Of a stretch of 64,000 nucleotides of DNA, positions 44,691 to 52,941 are shown piece by piece. Both the position numbers and the translations under genes were made by a program. The notes under the pieces were generated by a model that was not told the origin of the DNA, ran no database searches, and saw only the letters and a list, made by a program, of their open reading frames with translations. Within the stretch, counting starts at the first letter, position 1; each line of letters opens with the position of its first letter. Location: NCBI GenBank assembly GCA_965205055.1, contig OZ242030.1, positions 4,278,001-4,342,000 of the forward strand. The letters are read 5' to 3'. This DNA comes from CBDBBY01 sp965205055 (GTDB taxonomy: Bacteria > Pseudomonadota > Alphaproteobacteria > Rhodobacterales > Rhodobacteraceae).

Positions 44691-44883
44691 TCTAACGGAA
44701 ACGTCGCCGCCGTCCTTGCGACGCTGCGCGGCTGCTGAACGCGAATATCCCCATGCGGTAGCGCCCTCCCAAAGCAGCGTGTCCAGTAGACGCACGGCCG
44801 GACTCCATAAAATATGCCGGACGTTCAAAGAGTTGTTCAAAACAACCCCAAGGAACTTCCGATTAGAGTCCGATTTTATGCTT
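44691..44883. other. Unassigned sequence
   Basis: A minus-strand ORF start (MNNSLNVRHILWSPAVRLLD) runs into the IS5 leader but has no recognisable relatives. Probably more IS debris. Confidence 0.25.
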
Positions 44884-45034
44884 GTCTAGTCCGGCGCGAT
44901 GAACTGCCCCTCCAGAACAACTCATCAAATTATTTCTGGAATGCATCAAGCTGCACAACGGAAAAAGTTAAAACCTGCAGTTCAACGGAAAGTTCAGAAC
45001 GACACAATGCCGCTCGCCAGAGAGGATAACATAT
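44884..45034 (+). repeat. 151-bp direct repeat, left copy (target duplication of IS1634)
   Basis: Identical by eye to 46972-47122 and directly abutting the IS1634 ends. The duplicated segment holds an IS630-like C-terminal remnant (CIKLHNGKS). Confidence 0.85.
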
Positions 45035-46971
45035 CCTGACTTCGACAATTTATTTTGCTAAACACTTGTTTTTGCGTGTTTGCGCCTAAATTTTAGGCAC
45101 TACATTCCGCTGTTTTTCAGGCTGTTCCCGGCGGCCTCATTCGATCCAGTAGGGCGTGCGGGACATCGGAAGCCCCAAGGTTCGGCAGATGCGGTCCATG
45201 TCGGGCGTCGTTTTCGACGGGAGCGCGTAGCGCCGTTTCGTGCGCGTGTCGCGCACGATCGAGCATTGGCGGGCGGCGAGGGCGGTCCGGATCCTTTCCG
45301 GCGACATCCTCTCCCCCTGCCGCAGCGCGATCCTGCAGGCCAAGTGGCGCACGCAGGCGAACGCCATGTAGGCGATGGCGATATGCGCCTTCACCCGGTC
45401 GGGCTTCCAATGGAACACCGGCCGCACCTTGAGATCGTGCTTGGTGATCCGGAAGCTCTCCTCGACCCTCCAGAGTTCCCGGTAGCGGGCGAACAGTTCG
45501 GAATGGCCCATGTCGGGCGCGTTGGTCACGACGCCTTTCAGCCCGTCCCAGCGGGCGGCCTCCTCGATCTTTGTCTCGTCGACTTCCAGCCGGGCTTTTC
45601 CCGCGAGCTTGACGAACCGGCCGAAACCGCGTCCGGAGAGCGCCTGAGCGGGATTGGCGCTTCGGCCGAGCTTGCGGACCAGCTTGTCGACCGCCTTCTT
45701 CCGGTCGGCGGCGTCCTTTTTCGCCCGCTTCCGGCTCCAGCCGACGACGATGCGGCGTCCCTTGTGCTCGAACTCAGCCGAACGCAAATCCTCGGAGCCG
45801 CCGACGGGATTGTAGGCGCCGAGGTCGAGGATTTGCTCCTTCAAGTCCTTCGGCAGCGATTTCAGCCGGGCGCCGACAATATACTGGAGATTCCGCTCCT
45901 CCATGTCCTTGAGGTTCGCCTCGCCGAACATCCCCCGGTCGGCGACGTGGATCGCGGTCTCGACCCCTTCGCGCTCCCGCATGTTCTCCAGCGACGGGAT
46001 CAGGCTCTTGCCTTCATACTCCGATCCGGGGAACACCTCGTAGCCGATCGGCAGCCCGTCGGACGTGACCATAAGCGCAAGCAGGACCTGGGTCCGACTA
46101 TGACGGCCGTTCTTGGAGAAGCCGAACTCGCGCAGCCCGTCCGCATCGACCGACTCGAAGTGCAGCGTCGTGCAGTCGAAGAAGACGACGCTCGCCGGCT
46201 CCGGCAGAAGCCGCCGCGTCGCGCCGGCCGCGAGATCCTTCATGCTTTCGATCGCTTTCCCGTCCAGCCGGTCCATCATCCGGTAGATCCTCTGCACCGG
46301 GATCGAAACTCCGAGATCGCTCTCCAGCCGCCGGGCGGTGCCGAGCTTGCTTTCGGGATTGGCGATGCGCGCCGTCACGATGTGCCGCAGCGTCTCGCGC
46401 GCCGTGCGGTTCCTCTTGGCCGGCAGCAGTTCGTCGAAGCCCAGTTGGCGGTAGACGGCTCCGCAGGCCTCATGGAAGCCGGTCACGACCCGGCGCTCCT
46501 CGCGGGTCTCCTCGATCACCACCGGCGGACCCGTCTTCGCCTTCTCCCGCCGGGTCTTGATCGCCAGATCGACGAGCTTCTCCTGCGGAAGCAGGGAGGG
46601 CTGCCGCTCGCACCGGATGCCGACCTTGATGGTCTCGCCGAGCTCCATGAGCTTCTCCAGCTCGGCGTCGGTCTTGGCGACGCCGATGTGGCGGATGATG
46701 CGCTGGCTGACCGTCTGGCCTTCGCGCACGGATTCGACGAGCTGGACGGACTTGTTGGGGCTTCCGGGCTTGGTTTTGACGCGGAGAAACATGGGGCCAT
46801 TCCTGATTCGCTGTTTTGCGAATCACTACCACGAACCCCCGATTCTGCAATATCGGCTCCTATTGGAGCACTACAAATCGCCCAAGAGCGCAACAGAGCC
46901 GCAATCCCCTTGCGCGCAACGCCCCGGAAAGCCGGAACGGCACTGAAATCGAGTCAAACTGTCGAAGTCAG
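45035..46971 (-). mobile_element. Intact IS1634-family element with a 151-bp target duplication
   Basis: Perfect 13-bp inverted ends CCTGACTTCGACA (45035-45047) and TGTCGAAGTCAGG (46959-46971). The flanking direct repeats are 151 bp long. Long, variable target duplications are the known hallmark of IS1634. It carries one intact transposase. Confidence 0.9.
45137..46792 (-). CDS. IS1634-family transposase
   Basis: 551 aa. It starts MFLRVKTKPGSPNKSVQLVE, with the family pattern SQRIIRHIGVAKTDAELEKL. Catalytic regions: EPASVVFFDCTTLHFESVD (first Asp), GVETAIHVADRGMFGEANLK (second Asp) and LWRVEESFRITKHDLKVRPV (Glu, with the Y/W-(2)-R/E-(3)-E-like signature). It ends SRTPYWIE. No frameshift is seen. 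The long plus-strand ORF across this region is an antisense artefact of GC-rich coding DNA. Confidence 0.9.
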   Translation of the reverse strand: MFLRVKTKPGSPNKSVQLVESVREGQTVSQRIIRHIGVAKTDAELEKLMELGETIKVGIRCERQPSLLPQEKLVDLAIKTRREKAKTGPPVVIEETREERRVVTGFHEACGAVYRQLGFDELLPAKRNRTARETLRHIVTARIANPESKLGTARRLESDLGVSIPVQRIYRMMDRLDGKAIESMKDLAAGATRRLLPEPASVVFFDCTTLHFESVDADGLREFGFSKNGRHSRTQVLLALMVTSDGLPIGYEVFPGSEYEGKSLIPSLENMREREGVETAIHVADRGMFGEANLKDMEERNLQYIVGARLKSLPKDLKEQILDLGAYNPVGGSEDLRSAEFEHKGRRIVVGWSRKRAKKDAADRKKAVDKLVRKLGRSANPAQALSGRGFGRFVKLAGKARLEVDETKIEEAARWDGLKGVVTNAPDMGHSELFARYRELWRVEESFRITKHDLKVRPVFHWKPDRVKAHIAIAYMAFACVRHLACRIALRQGERMSPERIRTALAARQCSIVRDTRTKRRYALPSKTTPDMDRICRTLGLPMSRTPYWIE

Positions 46972-47122
46972 GTCTAGTCCGGCGCGATGAACTGCCCCTC
47001 CAGAACAACTCATCAAATTATTTCTGGAATGCATCAAGCTGCACAACGGAAAAAGTTAAAACCTGCAGTTCAACGGAAAGTTCAGAACGACACAATGCCG
47101 CTCGCCAGAGAGGATAACATAT
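46972..47122 (+). repeat. 151-bp direct repeat, right copy
   Basis: Second copy of 44884-45034, offset 2088 bp. It ends 16 bases before the stop of the retropepsin-like gene on the minus strand. Confidence 0.85.
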
Positions 47123-47137
47123 GATTAAATCGCGCCA

Positions 47138-47607
47138 TTAGAAAGCCAAGGTAAAGGTTCCATCGGGCCCATTGTAGACAAACATCGCGATCTTGAGCAG
47201 ATCGCGGCCGATCAAGGCTACAATCCCATCTTTGCCGGACAGTTCGATACCTAAACTGATTTCACGTCGAAGTTTAGGCCAGGCAACAGCATTTTGCCTG
47301 CGTACAAGGGAACTTCATTCTTGGGATGTGATGCCGATGCCATCCTGCTCTTGCCAACTGTTGGCAACCCAGCCCTCAACGCAGACGAATTGTCGAAACA
47401 GGAACTGGTTGCTCCCGTGTCAATCAATGCAAATCCAGTTACCGGTTCCGGAATTGGGGACCCCAGATTGGCGTGCGAACTTTGAACTGCGTCAGGAACA
47501 GTTATTGTAACGGGAACAATCGGACCTCTGGCTACGAGCACCCCTGGCGCAAGTTGCATGTCGGCATCGCCGCCTCCGCTTCCAACACGAAAATTCACTA
47601 TTGGCAA
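47138..47607 (-). pseudogene. Retropepsin-like aspartic protease, frameshifted
   Basis: From MPIVNFRVGSGGGDADMQLA, with the active-site motif TGFALIDTGATSSCFD near residue 60 and KMLLPGLNFDVKSV. The frame then stops. A one-base shift near 47255 resumes GIELSGKDGIVALIGRDLLK and IAMFVYNGPDGTFTLAF with a stop at 47138. This is the standard ending (LIGRD-(L/I)L, YNGP.G.FTLAF) of bacterial retroviral-like aspartic protease family proteins of about 150 aa. The first ORF alone keeps DTGA but lacks the second half of the fold. A sequencing indel cannot be excluded. Confidence 0.75.
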
Positions 47608-47888
47608 AGCGGAATTCCCAACGCCAGCGCAGGCACATACCCGACGGGTGTATCTTCTCCGGTGAGTCTCACGAGGAATGGACCTACGCCGTAACGACGG
47701 TATCCTTCAGCAATCGCCTGATCTCTGGTTTCGAAGCTGCCGATCAATTCGGATCCCTTTATAAGCAAATGTCGGTTGATATGATCCTTTATCAACTCTT
47801 CCTTTCTTGACTCGTAGTAACTGATTTCATCGTCAAGCAGCGGCTTGGTGTTCGTATCTTTGGCAGCACTCGTCAACTCTTCAGTCAT
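47598..47888 (-). CDS. Small conserved partner of the retropepsin-like protein
   Basis: 96 aa: a helical N-terminus (DDEISYYESRKEELIKDHIN), then a compact domain RHLLIKGSELIGSFETRDQA IAEGYRRYGVGPFLVR. The pattern (LIKG..LIG.F.T..EAI..GY..FG...FLVR) is familiar from short proteins encoded directly upstream of bacterial retropepsin-like genes. The stop region overlaps the protease start by 10 nt, indicating one operon. Function unknown. Confidence 0.65.
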   Translation of the reverse strand: MTEELTSAAKDTNTKPLLDDEISYYESRKEELIKDHINRHLLIKGSELIGSFETRDQAIAEGYRRYGVGPFLVRLTGEDTPVGYVPALALGIPLCQ

Positions 47889-48149
47889 CGTCGTATCCCC
47901 TTTTCATGCGTTGATCGAAGTTGACCCTCCAACATGTTGTGCGGACCGCCGTTCCTCTCCTCGGCGCCGCAAGATGTTTCGTTGGTGAACAATTACAATA
48001 TATTTGATTATTTCGTTTCTGACAACGACGTGTACGCGTTGACATTACTGAAATGTGAATTCGAAACCACTGCAACCCGCTGATTTTTTATCTCAGCGTC
48101 CGATCAACTGGCCCACGGAGAAATCTTTGCGAGCTATTAGCGACAATCT
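47889..48149. other. Intergenic region upstream of the retropepsin operon
   Basis: No gene seen. AT-rich around 47985-48025, which could hold the operon promoter (minus strand). Confidence 0.3.
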
Positions 48150-48359
48150 GCGTCGACGATCTTTGCGCCGCAGATGCAGTGTTGCCGAACCATGAGGGCA
48201 TACAGGATGATCAACGAGTTAACACTGGGAAATTGATAGGCTCCGGTCTAGCCGTCCATTTGAACGGCTTCGCCTCCTTCTTGTTGTGCAGCTCGATGAA
48301 GTCTTGGAGCGCCGCCTCCGGATCCTTGATGGAATCGTGGACGCCGCACCGGAGCGGTC
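48150..48359 (-). mobile_element. IS4 3' end remnant joined to IS630 fragment
   Basis: 48150-48243 carries the IS4 terminal block (plus strand, GGGAAATTGATAGG at 48227-48240). 48246-48359 on the minus strand reads SIKDPEAALQDFIELHNKKE AKPFKWTARPE. It is the same composite order as upstream of cassette 3. Confidence 0.6.
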
Positions 48360-48677
48360 GGTGATGAAGATCTGACCAAAGGCGTTTATTTCGCCGATGT
48401 CGCTGCGATGAGGCAGGGATCGGAAATCGCGAAGCCGGTTTGCGAAGACGAAAATGTTGAACCACAGGTTTACGCGGTTCCGACCGCGTTCGGCAGTCCG
48501 AACGGGTTTCCGCTTGTCGGCGTGCGGGTCTGCGCGGCGGAAAGCGGCGACGGGTCCAAGTGGCTGGTGCACATGAAAGCGATTATCGACAAAGACGGCG
48601 ATTCCGACGGACTGGCCGACATCGTGGAACTGGACTCCGCCGACGATTATGCGCTCGTGTTGACCGAATGCGGATAG
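48360..48677 (+). pseudogene. pilV C-terminal cassette 4 (silent)
   Basis: Encodes DEDLTKGVYFADVAAMRQGS to VELDSADDYALVLTECG and stop. Colinear with the last about 105 codons of pilV, same orientation, no start or leader. Differences include G to R, A to T, V to F and K to E substitutions. The frame is intact to the stop. Confidence 0.8.
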
Positions 48678-48860
48678 AGGGCAGATCCCGGCTTGCTTTC
48701 CGCCGCCGCTCCATTGGCATGATCCGGTCTGATGGCTCGCTCTTTGACGGACGGCGGGGAAGTCGTTCCGGGCTTCCTGTCCGGCATGGATTCCCTCCTT
48801 CGCGTTTCCGGCTCGTTTGTTTGGTCGATCGCTCTCTGGAACCCCGGGGCAGTTCACAAC
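48678..48860 (+). repeat. pilV 3' flank copy after cassette 4
   Basis: Same block as after cassettes 2 and 5, ending GGGCAGTTCA at about 48856. A dispersed repeat begins next. Confidence 0.7.
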
Positions 48861-48879
48861 AACCCGCCCAAATCCTATT

Positions 48880-49145
48880 GGTCGGTTCAACACACAAGAT
48901 TCCATTCGACGCTTGCTGGATCCGGAGCGGCGACTGCGATTCCATCAAGCGGATTGAGAAGTCGCTCTCGGAATTCATTGAACTGTACAAAGGGAGAGAG
49001 GCGAAGCCCTGAAACTGAACGACAAGTTCCGCGTGCCTCGTCGTCTCCCGCCAAAACAGGGAACTATCCGACTGAAAAATGCCACTATGAACTGTCCTGG
49101 GACGCAGCGAATCGGACCCCGAACAGTCGCTAAATGTTGAACCTG
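48880..49145 (+). mobile_element. IS630-type C-terminal fragment and dispersed repeat
   Basis: 48930-49040 reads SIKRIEKSLSEFIELYKGRE AKP on the plus strand, a second IS630-like end in opposite orientation to 48246-48359. 49085-49145 is a partial copy of the ACGCAGCGAATCGGACCCCG repeat. Confidence 0.5.
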
Positions 49146-49202
49146 TACATATCATTGACAAATATCTCGACCATAATTAATTTTAGAACTAAGAGGCGAA
49201 GC

Positions 49203-49644
49203 ATGGCAGAAAAATCTGACAACCGCAAAGAACAAATGCGGGGTATGGAAGTTCAGTCGCCGCCGGAATTTCCCGTCGCATCTGAGATTGCTCAGATCCG
49301 TCGTATGGTGGGTAGCTGGTTTGAGGCTCCCAAACGGGATCTTACTTTCTTGGAAAGGTTTTTGTACGGTTGGATGGGTTCCGCAACCTTTTTTGTAATG
49401 CACTACTACAATACCTATTACGCAGGGGAGAACCTATTACGCAGGGGAGAGGGCGGTCAAGTTGGTTGAAGATGAGTTGCAAATATTTAGCTTCTTAAGT
49501 GGCGTCGCCGCCCTCTCTGTTTGTGGGATTTTGTTTGCGCTGGTGGTAAGCTCAGTCAGAGGGCGTAGCGGTCCGGTCCGCCTGTATTTTCGCGGTTTCC
49601 TTGTGGTGTACGTGCCTTGGTTACTGCTGAGCCAATGGAATTGA
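49203..49644 (+). pseudogene. Membrane protein frameshifted by a 19-bp tandem duplication
   Basis: The ORF from 49203 (MAEKSDNRKEQMRGMEVQSP, then LERFLYGWMGSATFFVMHYY) ends early at 49469 because AACCTATTACGCAGGGGAG is present twice in tandem near 49420-49455. Removing one copy fuses it to the downstream frame: YYAGERAVKLVEDELQIFSF, SGVAALSVCGILFALVVSS, FLVVYVPWLLLSQWN. This would give about 140 aa with three membrane helices. The stop overlaps the next gene's start. Confidence 0.65.
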
Positions 49645-50252
49645 ACGGCTCAAGGCCTAAGGTGGCGCCGTCGGCCGGAGCGATTCTGCTGGCGGGGGCG
49701 TTGCTTGCTGCTAACGCGGCATGGTGTGAGTCGGATCCGCCGCTTGCCCCTGTGACCATCGCTTCCTTTGAAGAGGGGTACTCCCAATCGGTTCTCGTAC
49801 GGGAGACCAAAGTAGGAATCTGGTATGCTTTAGCAGCGGGTGTTCGGATGGCGCTCACTCGCGAATCCTTCAACAGCATTTGGCCGAGCTACGCCTACAA
49901 GATCGATCCTGCTTTGAATAGTCTGGATCGCACTTGCCAGCTTTTAGAGCATGGAATGCCGGAGCACTTCGCTGATGATGCGACGATCCTAATGAGCCAG
50001 GTTGAGCTAGGCGCACAGGCTAGTGTCGAGTTCAGGGGATATGAGCTGAAGGCCTTGGACGTCTGCAGTTCAGGTGCCGAAATTGGCAACTACCTCGTGA
50101 CAGAGACTCCAGTGCAATCGCAACTGCTTTCGCAAGAACCCGATGCCCGGGTTTGGCTAGATAAATCAGGTATTTACAACTACCTCGTGACAGAGAATCC
50201 GGTGCCATCGCTAGAACTAGGCGCTCGGGTTTGGCTAGAGAAATCCAGCTAG
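49635..50252 (+). CDS. Secreted or membrane-anchored protein with C-terminal repeats
   Basis: 205 aa from the ATG at 49635. The N-terminal hydrophobic segment (AGAILLAGALLAANAAWCES) is probably a signal peptide. The C-terminus contains an imperfect duplication: NYLVTETPVQSQ then ARVWLDKSG, and NYLVTENPVPSL then ARVWLEKSS. No family recognised. The start overlaps the end of the broken membrane-protein gene, so they were one operon. The stop lies just before the IS5 left end at 50252. Confidence 0.55.
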   Translation: MELNGSRPKVAPSAGAILLAGALLAANAAWCESDPPLAPVTIASFEEGYSQSVLVRETKVGIWYALAAGVRMALTRESFNSIWPSYAYKIDPALNSLDRTCQLLEHGMPEHFADDATILMSQVELGAQASVEFRGYELKALDVCSSGAEIGNYLVTETPVQSQLLSQEPDARVWLDKSGIYNYLVTENPVPSLELGARVWLEKSS

Positions 50253-50655
50253 GGCCTGTCTATGCTAAGTCATGCGTCATTTCGAAGACGGCGGCGAGGT
50301 TCAGGAAGCCCGGAAACGTCGCGTCGAGTTTGTCGAACCGCGTGAAGAGGCGCCGGCAGCCCTTGAATCTCCGGAACAGCCGTTCGATCTCGTTGCGAAA
50401 CTTGCAGGTTTCCCGGTCATACTCCCGTTCGGCTTTCCGGTTCGCCTTCGGCGGCACGACCGGCGTCATCCCGAGGTCGCGGACGAGCCGGCGGGTCTCT
50501 TCGCCTTCGCAGGCGCGGTCCATCGCCGGAGGCGCGCCCGCGACCGGATCGGCCCAGCTCTTCAGCAGGGCGCGGCTTTCGGGCGCGTCGTGGGCCTGCC
50601 CGTCGGGCAGGCGGAAAATCATTGCCTGCCGACTGCTTGCGGAGACCATGAGTTT
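50252..50655 (-). pseudogene. IS5-family (IS427-like) transposase C-terminal part
   Basis: Second copy of the 12.6-kb element: left end AGGGCCTGTCTATGCTAAGT, and codons from MVSASSRQAMIFRLPDGQAH to LDATFPGFLNLAAVFEMTH on the minus strand. The 5' half is replaced by other IS debris at 50655. Confidence 0.75.
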
Positions 50656-51127
50656 TCTCAGTGGATCCACATGATGGGCAGGAGCCGCTCTACATTCCAT
50701 ATTGGGCTTTGGATTCAGCAGGGCCTTCGTGTGTGGACGCCCAGTACCTCGCAGAGCACTGGCGGGGAACCGGGCCGAGCCGAGAAGTCGCGCCCGCGCC
50801 GGAAGCCCTCCATCGGTGGCGCGAAGGCCTGGATCGCCATAGTGCAAACGGGACCGATTCCCGGGATGGCCGTCAAGCGCTTCGCTTCGCCGCTCTCCTT
50901 CGCCCGCTTGCGCACCTCCGCGTCCAGCTTCCCGATCTTCGCGTCGAGGATGCCGGTCTGTTCGAGCAATTCGCGGCCCAAATCGCGAACCGTCTCCGGA
51001 AGCTGCGTCTCCGGATCGTCGATCCTCGCCGCCAGCCGGGCGACGTTCGCGATCCCCTGCGGCGCCACGACGCAGTGCTCCGCCGGATGACCGCGGAGCG
51101 CATCCGCCGTCCGGGTGCGTTGCCTGA
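50656..51127 (-). pseudogene. IS1111-type transposase central fragment
   Basis: The minus strand reads QGIANVARLAARIDDPETQL, LGRELLEQTGILDAKIGKLD and RLTAIPGIGPVCTMAIQAFA, close to 43.6-43.9 kb. It breaks off after GRDFSARPG. 50700-50760 contains IS110/IS1111 end sequences (AGTACCTCGCAGAGCACT). Confidence 0.7.
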
Positions 51128-51130
51128 AGA

Positions 51131-51800
51131 TCATGTTTCAAAAGATTTGCAAAATGCTTTCAAAGAAGTTCGGTCATGGCAAGTCTTTTGGTTTCGCATA
51201 CAACCATCCCCTGAATAGGAAAGGACGACACCATGACCGGGATGCATAGCAGATCGAAGTTGGCTGAGTTCAAGTCGGAACTTGAGTCCGGGGCGACGCG
51301 GTTCGCGATCTTGTGCGGAGCACGCTTCAGGAGATTCTTGAGGAAGAGATGACCGGGGCTTTTGGCACCGGAAGAGCGAGCGGACTTCCGACCGTCTGGG
51401 CTGCCGTTCCGGCTACTGCAAGCGTCATTTGACGACGCGGGTCGGCCGGATTGAGCTTCGCGTTCCCCAGGATCGGAACGGGGCGTCCGGCACCGAGCTG
51501 TTCGAGCGCTGCGAGCGTTCGGAGAAGGCGCCCTGCGGGCTTCGCTGTCGCGAATGTTTCCGCATTGATGCAGATGCAAGTGCACGGGGTTTCGACGCGG
51601 AAGATCGAAAAGGCGGCGGCGCTTTGCGGTCACGGTTTTTCGGCGGCGGCGATCAGCCGGATCAATGCGAAGCTGGATGCGGACCTCAAGCGGTTCGAAG
51701 AACGGCTTCCGGAGGGTCCGTTTCCCTACTTGATTCTGAACGCCCGCTACGAGAAGGTCCGCGAGGACGGGGTTGTCCGCGACCGCGCGGTGCTGATTGC
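51131..51800 (+). pseudogene. IS256-family 5' fragment, frameshifted
   Basis: The left end GATCATGTTTCAAAAGATTT and leader are intact; the transposase start is at 51234. Frameshifts lie near 51290 and 51370. In the frame from 51451 it reads VSFAFPRIGTGRPA, then FAVANVSALMQMQVHGVSTR and YEKVREDGVVRDRAVLIAFG, where it switches into pilV sequence at about 51800. Confidence 0.75.
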
Positions 51801-52467
51801 GTTCGGAGGTCCGGCGGATGCGGCGCTCGTCTCCGAAGGCCTGAATACGATCAGCAACGTCTATTCCATCGAAATGGATCCGCCGGTGGATTCGAGCGGA
51901 AACGGAAGCGTCGACCTGCATTCGGTGATCTCGGGTCTGGCCGACCTTGGATGCGGGGCAGGGACTTCCAATTCATTCATCTCGGGTACGTTGATGATCG
52001 ATTGCGCGGACGTCCGGTTTGCCGGAAACGCTGAAGTGGGCGCCGACCTGGCGGTCGGCGGGGACTTGGAAGTCGATGGCGGCATCAATGCCGGATCTGT
52101 GATCGAGGCGAAGGGCGGGGTGTCTGCGCTGCGGTTCGTCGCCGGAGCGATCGACGATGAAGATCTGACCGAAGGCGTTTATTTCTCCGACGTCGTTAGG
52201 ATGGGGCAGGGACCAGAAATCGCGAAGCCGGTTTGCGAAGCCGAAAATGTTGAACCCCAAGTTTACGCGTTCCGGCCGCGTTCGGCAGTCCGGACGGGGT
52301 TCCGCTTGTCGGCGTGCGGACCTGCGCGTCTGAAAGCGGCGACGGATCCAAGTGACTGATGCATATGAAAGCGGTTATCGACAAGGACGGCGATTCCGAC
52401 GGACTGCCCGACATCGTGGAACTGAACTCGGCCGACGATTATGCGCTCGTGTTGACCAAATGCGGAT
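51800..52467 (+). pseudogene. pilV C-terminal cassette 5 (longest), fused in frame to IS256
   Basis: Colinear with pilV 36687-37358: FGGPADAALVSEGLNTISNV, CGAGTSNSFISGTLMIDCAD, VRFAGNAEVGADLAVGGDLE. The frame is continuous with the IS256 fragment upstream (ORF 51451-52359). A one-base deletion near 52270 (GTTTACGCGTTCC against GTTTACGCGGTTCC) breaks it before the terminal domain, and SK is followed by TGA in the original frame. It ends with LVLTKCG and stop at 52467. Confidence 0.8.
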
Positions 52468-52645
52468 AGAGGGCAAATCCCCGCTGGCCTTCTGACGCCG
52501 CTCTATTGGCATGATCCGGTCGGATGGCCCGCTCTTTGAATGACGGCGGGGAAGTCGTTCCGGGCTTCCGTCCGGCATGGATTCCCTCCTTCGCGTTTCC
52601 GGCTCGTTTGTTTGGTCGATCGCTCTCTGGAAAACCCTGGGCAGT
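52468..52645 (+). repeat. pilV 3' flank copy after cassette 5
   Basis: Matches the flanks after pilV (first 115 bp) and after cassettes 2 and 4, ending GGGCAGTTCA near 52645. Confidence 0.7.
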
Positions 52646-52941
52646 TCAAGTGGCTTGTTCAACTCATTGGACTCACTTTATAGTCAAGGGCAAGAACGCG
52701 CCTACGCTCGCGCCAGACAGGCGCCAGGTCAATCTGATCGGCTCCCCCAAGCGATAACACTACCGAAAACCGGATGAACAATGCCAAATCATTGAAAGCT
52801 GCTCTTGGGGGCCATATCTTGAACTGTTTGGTCGCGGGCCTCGTGACAACTGGACTGTTTAGGGAAATCAGGCAATCGAAGATTGCGAACAAACTTGGGA
52901 CATATATAAATTCAACTCCAGCATCGCCGCCAAAGAAAGAG
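52646..52941 (+). other. Upstream region of the restriction-enzyme relic
   Basis: An ORF from 52774 (MNNAKSLKAALGGHILNCLV) runs into the next gene's frame and could be the tail of a lost methyltransferase, but no methylase motif is visible. Confidence 0.25.

Noticed and set aside
45080..46990. A 636-codon plus-strand ORF
   Set aside because: It is the antisense of the intact IS1634 transposase; the translation is low-complexity Arg/Pro/Leu-rich and lacks any domain, as expected for the shadow of a GC-rich gene.
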